Source: Hypericum androsaemum
Taxonomy: Eukaryota; Streptophyta; Magnoliopsida; Malpighiales; Hypericaceae
Reading direction: 5' to 3'
Assembly: GCA_963995505.1 (NCBI GenBank)
Contig: OZ023190.1
Coordinates: 3,800,516-3,864,515, forward strand
DNA: 64,000 bases
The position numbers and the translations under genes were made by a program. Each line of letters opens with the position of its first letter. Position 1 is the first letter of the stretch. Shown here one piece after another: positions 61,391-64,000 of the stretch. Under the pieces are notes generated by a model. It ran no database searches. It saw nothing but the letters and a program-made list of their open reading frames with translations, and was not told the DNA's origin.

Positions 61391-61728
61391 GTGGAGATGA
61401 ATTTGTTGGGTGGTAGATAGGTGGCTGGATTTTAAGTTGGTTTAGTAGGCGGTTCTATCGGGAAATTAATATAATGAAGATCATGTAGCTACTAGTAACT
61501 TATCAAAATAAAAATGTAGCTACTAGTATATTCTATGTAGGAACATCGTGCCTGTTCATATTTTTGGTATAATCACTTTGGAGTAATACACATTATTGAA
61601 AAGTTCATGATTCTTGCGGCTATTCTATGGCATGTATGAAAATATATATAACTAAAGTGACTATTTTATGAATTAACCAACTTGACCATAGGTTTTTTTT
61701 CAAGTTAGGTACTACAGTTATTTGTTTT

Positions 61729-62006
61729 TGTTGGGATGGCGAAAAATAGGAAAGGCTTATTTCCTATTCCTATTCTGACTAGGTTTTGGACTCCTAATCT
61801 GACCTAGATAGGTTACTTGTACACCAAAGGTTTGTCTCTATATAAAGATATGTTACCCTAGGTTTTTTGTATGGCTTTGTAGCTCGAAAACTCATCAATA
61901 AAAGTTCTCATTTCTCTCAGTGGATGTAGGCATTAGGCCGAACCACGTAAACTCTTGCGTCCGTGTTCTTTGCGCATTTTGTTCCCTAGTTGCTGAATTC
62001 CTAACA
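61729..62006 (+). repeat. 5' LTR of deleted copia element 4
   Basis: 278 bp, with a TATA box 'ctatataaag' near 61837-61846. It is followed by the primer-binding site. Confidence 0.93.
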
Positions 62007-62026
62007 AGTGGTATCAAGAGCTAAGG

Positions 62027-63189
62027 TTGGAGGATGTCGGACGGCACAAAGTTTGCTCTTGTGAAGTTCGATGGTTCATCGAATTTCAGGTTATGGCAAA
62101 GGCGTGTCAAGGATCTCCTCGTGCAACAAGGGCCATCGCGCTCTCAGGAAAGAAGCCTGAGAAGATGGAGGAGCAAGAGTGGGAAGAGTTGGAGGCCAAG
62201 GCAGTAGCAAAGATTCGCTTGTGCTTAGCGGATGATGAGGAGCCACCAGCTGGGTTGTTGAAGAGGATCCAGGTCGGAGTCAAAGAAGTTCAATGGAAGT
62301 GGCTTCAAGTGCTAAGAAGGGCGCATGAAGGGGACTATCTAGGACGAACTGGGGATCAAGACAACGAGGAGGGATCTGCATCCACAACCATGGCCACATG
62401 TTCGGACGGGTCGGATGGTGACTGGCTTTCTGTCTCATCAAGTCCAATGCATCCTGGTAATCTTTTTTTGTTAGGGACCTTGAATTATAATAATGATAGT
62501 TATAAAGGTAGGCTAAAAAAATAGATAAGGATGCGATGGTAGGGATGAAGAGTGAAAGGAAATACCTACAGGTTAGTGGAGAACATTATTGTAGGTGGAG
62601 TCACATCAATGGGTCTGAAGGAGTTGGCAAAAGCTCAGGTCATATGAGGTTGGTTCGTATGAGGGAGCAAAGGCTTGACATGAATGGTTTGAGTAGAGTT
62701 GGGATTCGCGAAGACATGGATAGCAAGCTAAGGTTGTTTCGTAGAGGTATGGTTGGTAAGGTGCCATGGTTATCTCGGAGAAGCTTTGTTAGCTGGACCC
62801 CGCTATGGTTGTCTAAAGAGACGTGCACGTCAAAGGTGTTGGGTAGGTTTTGCATGGGGAATGTGAAGTCGTTGGTAGCACCACGGGCGAATCGGGTATC
62901 TCACTCAAGGCCAAACATTAGAGTTCGAGACATGTCGGGGGTACTACTTAGTGGAACAAAAGGTTGCCCTTTGTATGCTATGGCATGTAGCATTGGTTTG
63001 AGGCAAGAAGGTCCAGCGGAAAAGCAGTTCGAGGTTGCGGAGCATGGAGCTGACCGAAAAATAGAGGGCGTGTTTATTGGTCGCAAGGTTGCTTCAGCAG
63101 GTGGACTTGCTAGTTGGGGTTCGATGGAGGTTGGAGGGAATAGGCCAAGCAAGCTCAGAAGCTCGAGTTTGGGGGCTGGCTCTAAGTGA
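62027..63189 (+). pseudogene. Decayed gag and RT-tail fragments of copia element 4
   Basis: The frame 62027-62524 holds gag pieces (SGKKPEKMEEQEWEELEAKA, then a Ser/Asp-rich part) in shifted register. The frame 62536-63189 holds the segment shared with element 3 (RLDMNGLSRVGI, WLSKETCTSKVLGRF, GTKGCPLYAM), which lines up with the portion after YVDD in copia RT, and then a tail unlike RNase H. There is no integrase and no RT catalytic motif. Neither frame is likely to make a functional protein. Confidence 0.75.
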
Positions 63190-63391
63190 TTCAACAAAAG
63201 GTGAAGAGAAAGTTGAGATGGTCTTATTGATGCAGTTATCTATGGTCCGAGATGGAGTCGGTAGAGTCGGATTGGTTTTGCAAGATCTCATGGTTCTTCA
63301 TGGGGCGGTGTTTTATCAAGGTGAAGTTTGTTGAAGTTCGGGTGGAGCTTCATGGTTCTTCCACGAGATGATTTCTCGCCAAGGTGGAGAT

Positions 63392-63669
63392 TGTTGGGAT
63401 GGCGAGAAATAGGAAAGGCTTATTTCCTATTCCTATTCTGACTAGATTTTGGACTCCTAATCTGACCTAGATAGGTTACTTGTACACCAAGGGTTTGTCT
63501 CTATATAAAGACATGTTACCCTAGATTTTTTGTATGGCTTTGTGGCTCGGAAACTCATCAATAAAAGTTCTCCTTTCTCTCCATAGATGTAGGCATTAGG
63601 CCGAACCACGTAAACTCTTGCGTCCGTATTCTTTGCGCGTTTTGTTCCCTAGTTGCTGAATTCCTAACA
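63392..63669 (+). repeat. 3' LTR of deleted copia element 4
   Basis: 278 bp, same length as its partner, preceded by the purine-rich tract. Confidence 0.93.
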
Positions 63670-63674
63670 GTTTT

Positions 63675-64000
63675 TGTCTTTGTTTTGTTAAGATGTTGTC
63701 AAATAACAAAATTGAGTGCGTTATCCCATTATCAGATGTTCAATGTGCCCATTTAAAACAAAAGGATACATACATGTTCACCTTTATGATTTCTATTCTT
63801 AGTTGTATCTAATGTGCCTTATCTCAACGATAAAAAGACTGATATATGAACCACAAGTTTACAAATGTGCTACAATAACCGCAATGACGAACTTAGTTTC
63901 GTTTTGTATGACGACTTTTCGACGTAATATAAGACTACTGGTATTATCTATAAAAAAACTCAATCTTATAATTCGAGATACTAAAGAACAGTAAACCCAT
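63675..64000. other. Right edge of window, nothing recognised
   Basis: AT-rich sequence after the last target-site duplication. One 63-codon frame (63803-63994) has no recognisable features. Confidence 0.5.

Larger units (their letters stand above)
61729..63669 (+). mobile_element. Internally deleted (non-autonomous) copia element 4
   Basis: Plus-strand element of 1.9 kb. LTRs of 278 bp each (61729-62006 and 63392-63669) are bounded TGTTGGG...CTAACA. The target-site duplication is 'gtttt' (61724-61728 and 63670-63674). The primer-binding site TGGTATCAAGAGC lies at 62009-62021 and a purine tract 'aaggtggagat' at 63381-63391. The LTRs differ at roughly 12-15 positions (about 5%). Same family as element 3 and the same deletion: integrase and the RT core are absent. 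Confidence 0.94.

Noticed and set aside
1..64000. tRNA and rRNA genes
   Set aside because: No cloverleaf-type tRNA gene or rRNA stretch was seen by eye. The only tRNA-like boxes are those of the SINE-like copies and the retrotransposon primer sites. A tRNAscan run would be decisive.

Overview
This window is nuclear DNA from a flowering plant, very probably a dicot. The evidence is spliced genes with GT-AG introns, plant-only families (F-box/FBA proteins, HKT sodium transporter, plant secretory phospholipase A2, ANTH clathrin adaptor with 15 coding exons), Ty1/copia elements primed by initiator-Met tRNA, hAT, MULE and SINE-like insertions, and AT-rich spacers. The species cannot be named from the sequence. 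No bacterial, organellar or viral genome is present.

Left part (1 to about 38 kb): a young, decaying F-box cluster built by segmental duplication. A module made of an F-box gene plus a 2-3 kb downstream block repeats several times. F-box copies lie at 6.8-12.5 kb (5' truncated, frameshifted, split by a copia element), 14.6-16.0 kb (open, with a hAT insertion in its promoter and its ancestral ATG lost), 18.8-20.2 kb (intact) and 31.2-32.5 kb (one frameshift). 3' remnants lie at 12.6 and 26.1 kb. The downstream block is present four times. Behind two of these blocks lies a roughly 2.4-2.8 kb segment that at 35.5-38.3 kb is the 5' region of a PHD-finger gene; the copy at 23.3-26.1 kb is orphaned. 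Because the copies can be compared, several insertions can be set against an empty site.

Mobile elements with boundaries supported by target-site duplications (TSDs): copia element 1 (1028-6046, TSD tttat), copia element 2 (7339-11863, TSD ctttc), hAT derivative (13514-14502, TSD gcaatagt), solo LTR (24162-24502, TSD aagat), deleted copia (27978-30406, TSD ccaaa), Pack-MULE (52557-53678, TSD aaaaaaatt) carrying a piece of an iron-sulfur scaffold (ISCU) gene, and a second deleted copia (61729-63669, TSD gtttt) of the same non-autonomous family.

Right part (38-58 kb): four ordinary genes whose exons I assembled by reading splice sites and checking phase. They are a PHD-finger protein (+, 6 coding exons, 529 aa), an AP180/CALM-type clathrin assembly protein (+, 15 exons, 579 aa), a secretory phospholipase A2-alpha (-, 4 exons, 159 aa) and a class 1 HKT sodium transporter (-, 4 exons, 522 aa). 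From 58.7 to 59.65 kb is a degenerate AT-rich tandem array, followed by a GC-rich island of unknown nature and two SINE-like copies.

I see no evidence for an undescribed multi-gene system. The most interesting items are the Pack-MULE with the ISCU fragment, the two non-autonomous copia elements sharing one internal deletion, and the F-box/PHD segmental duplication with dated insertions.
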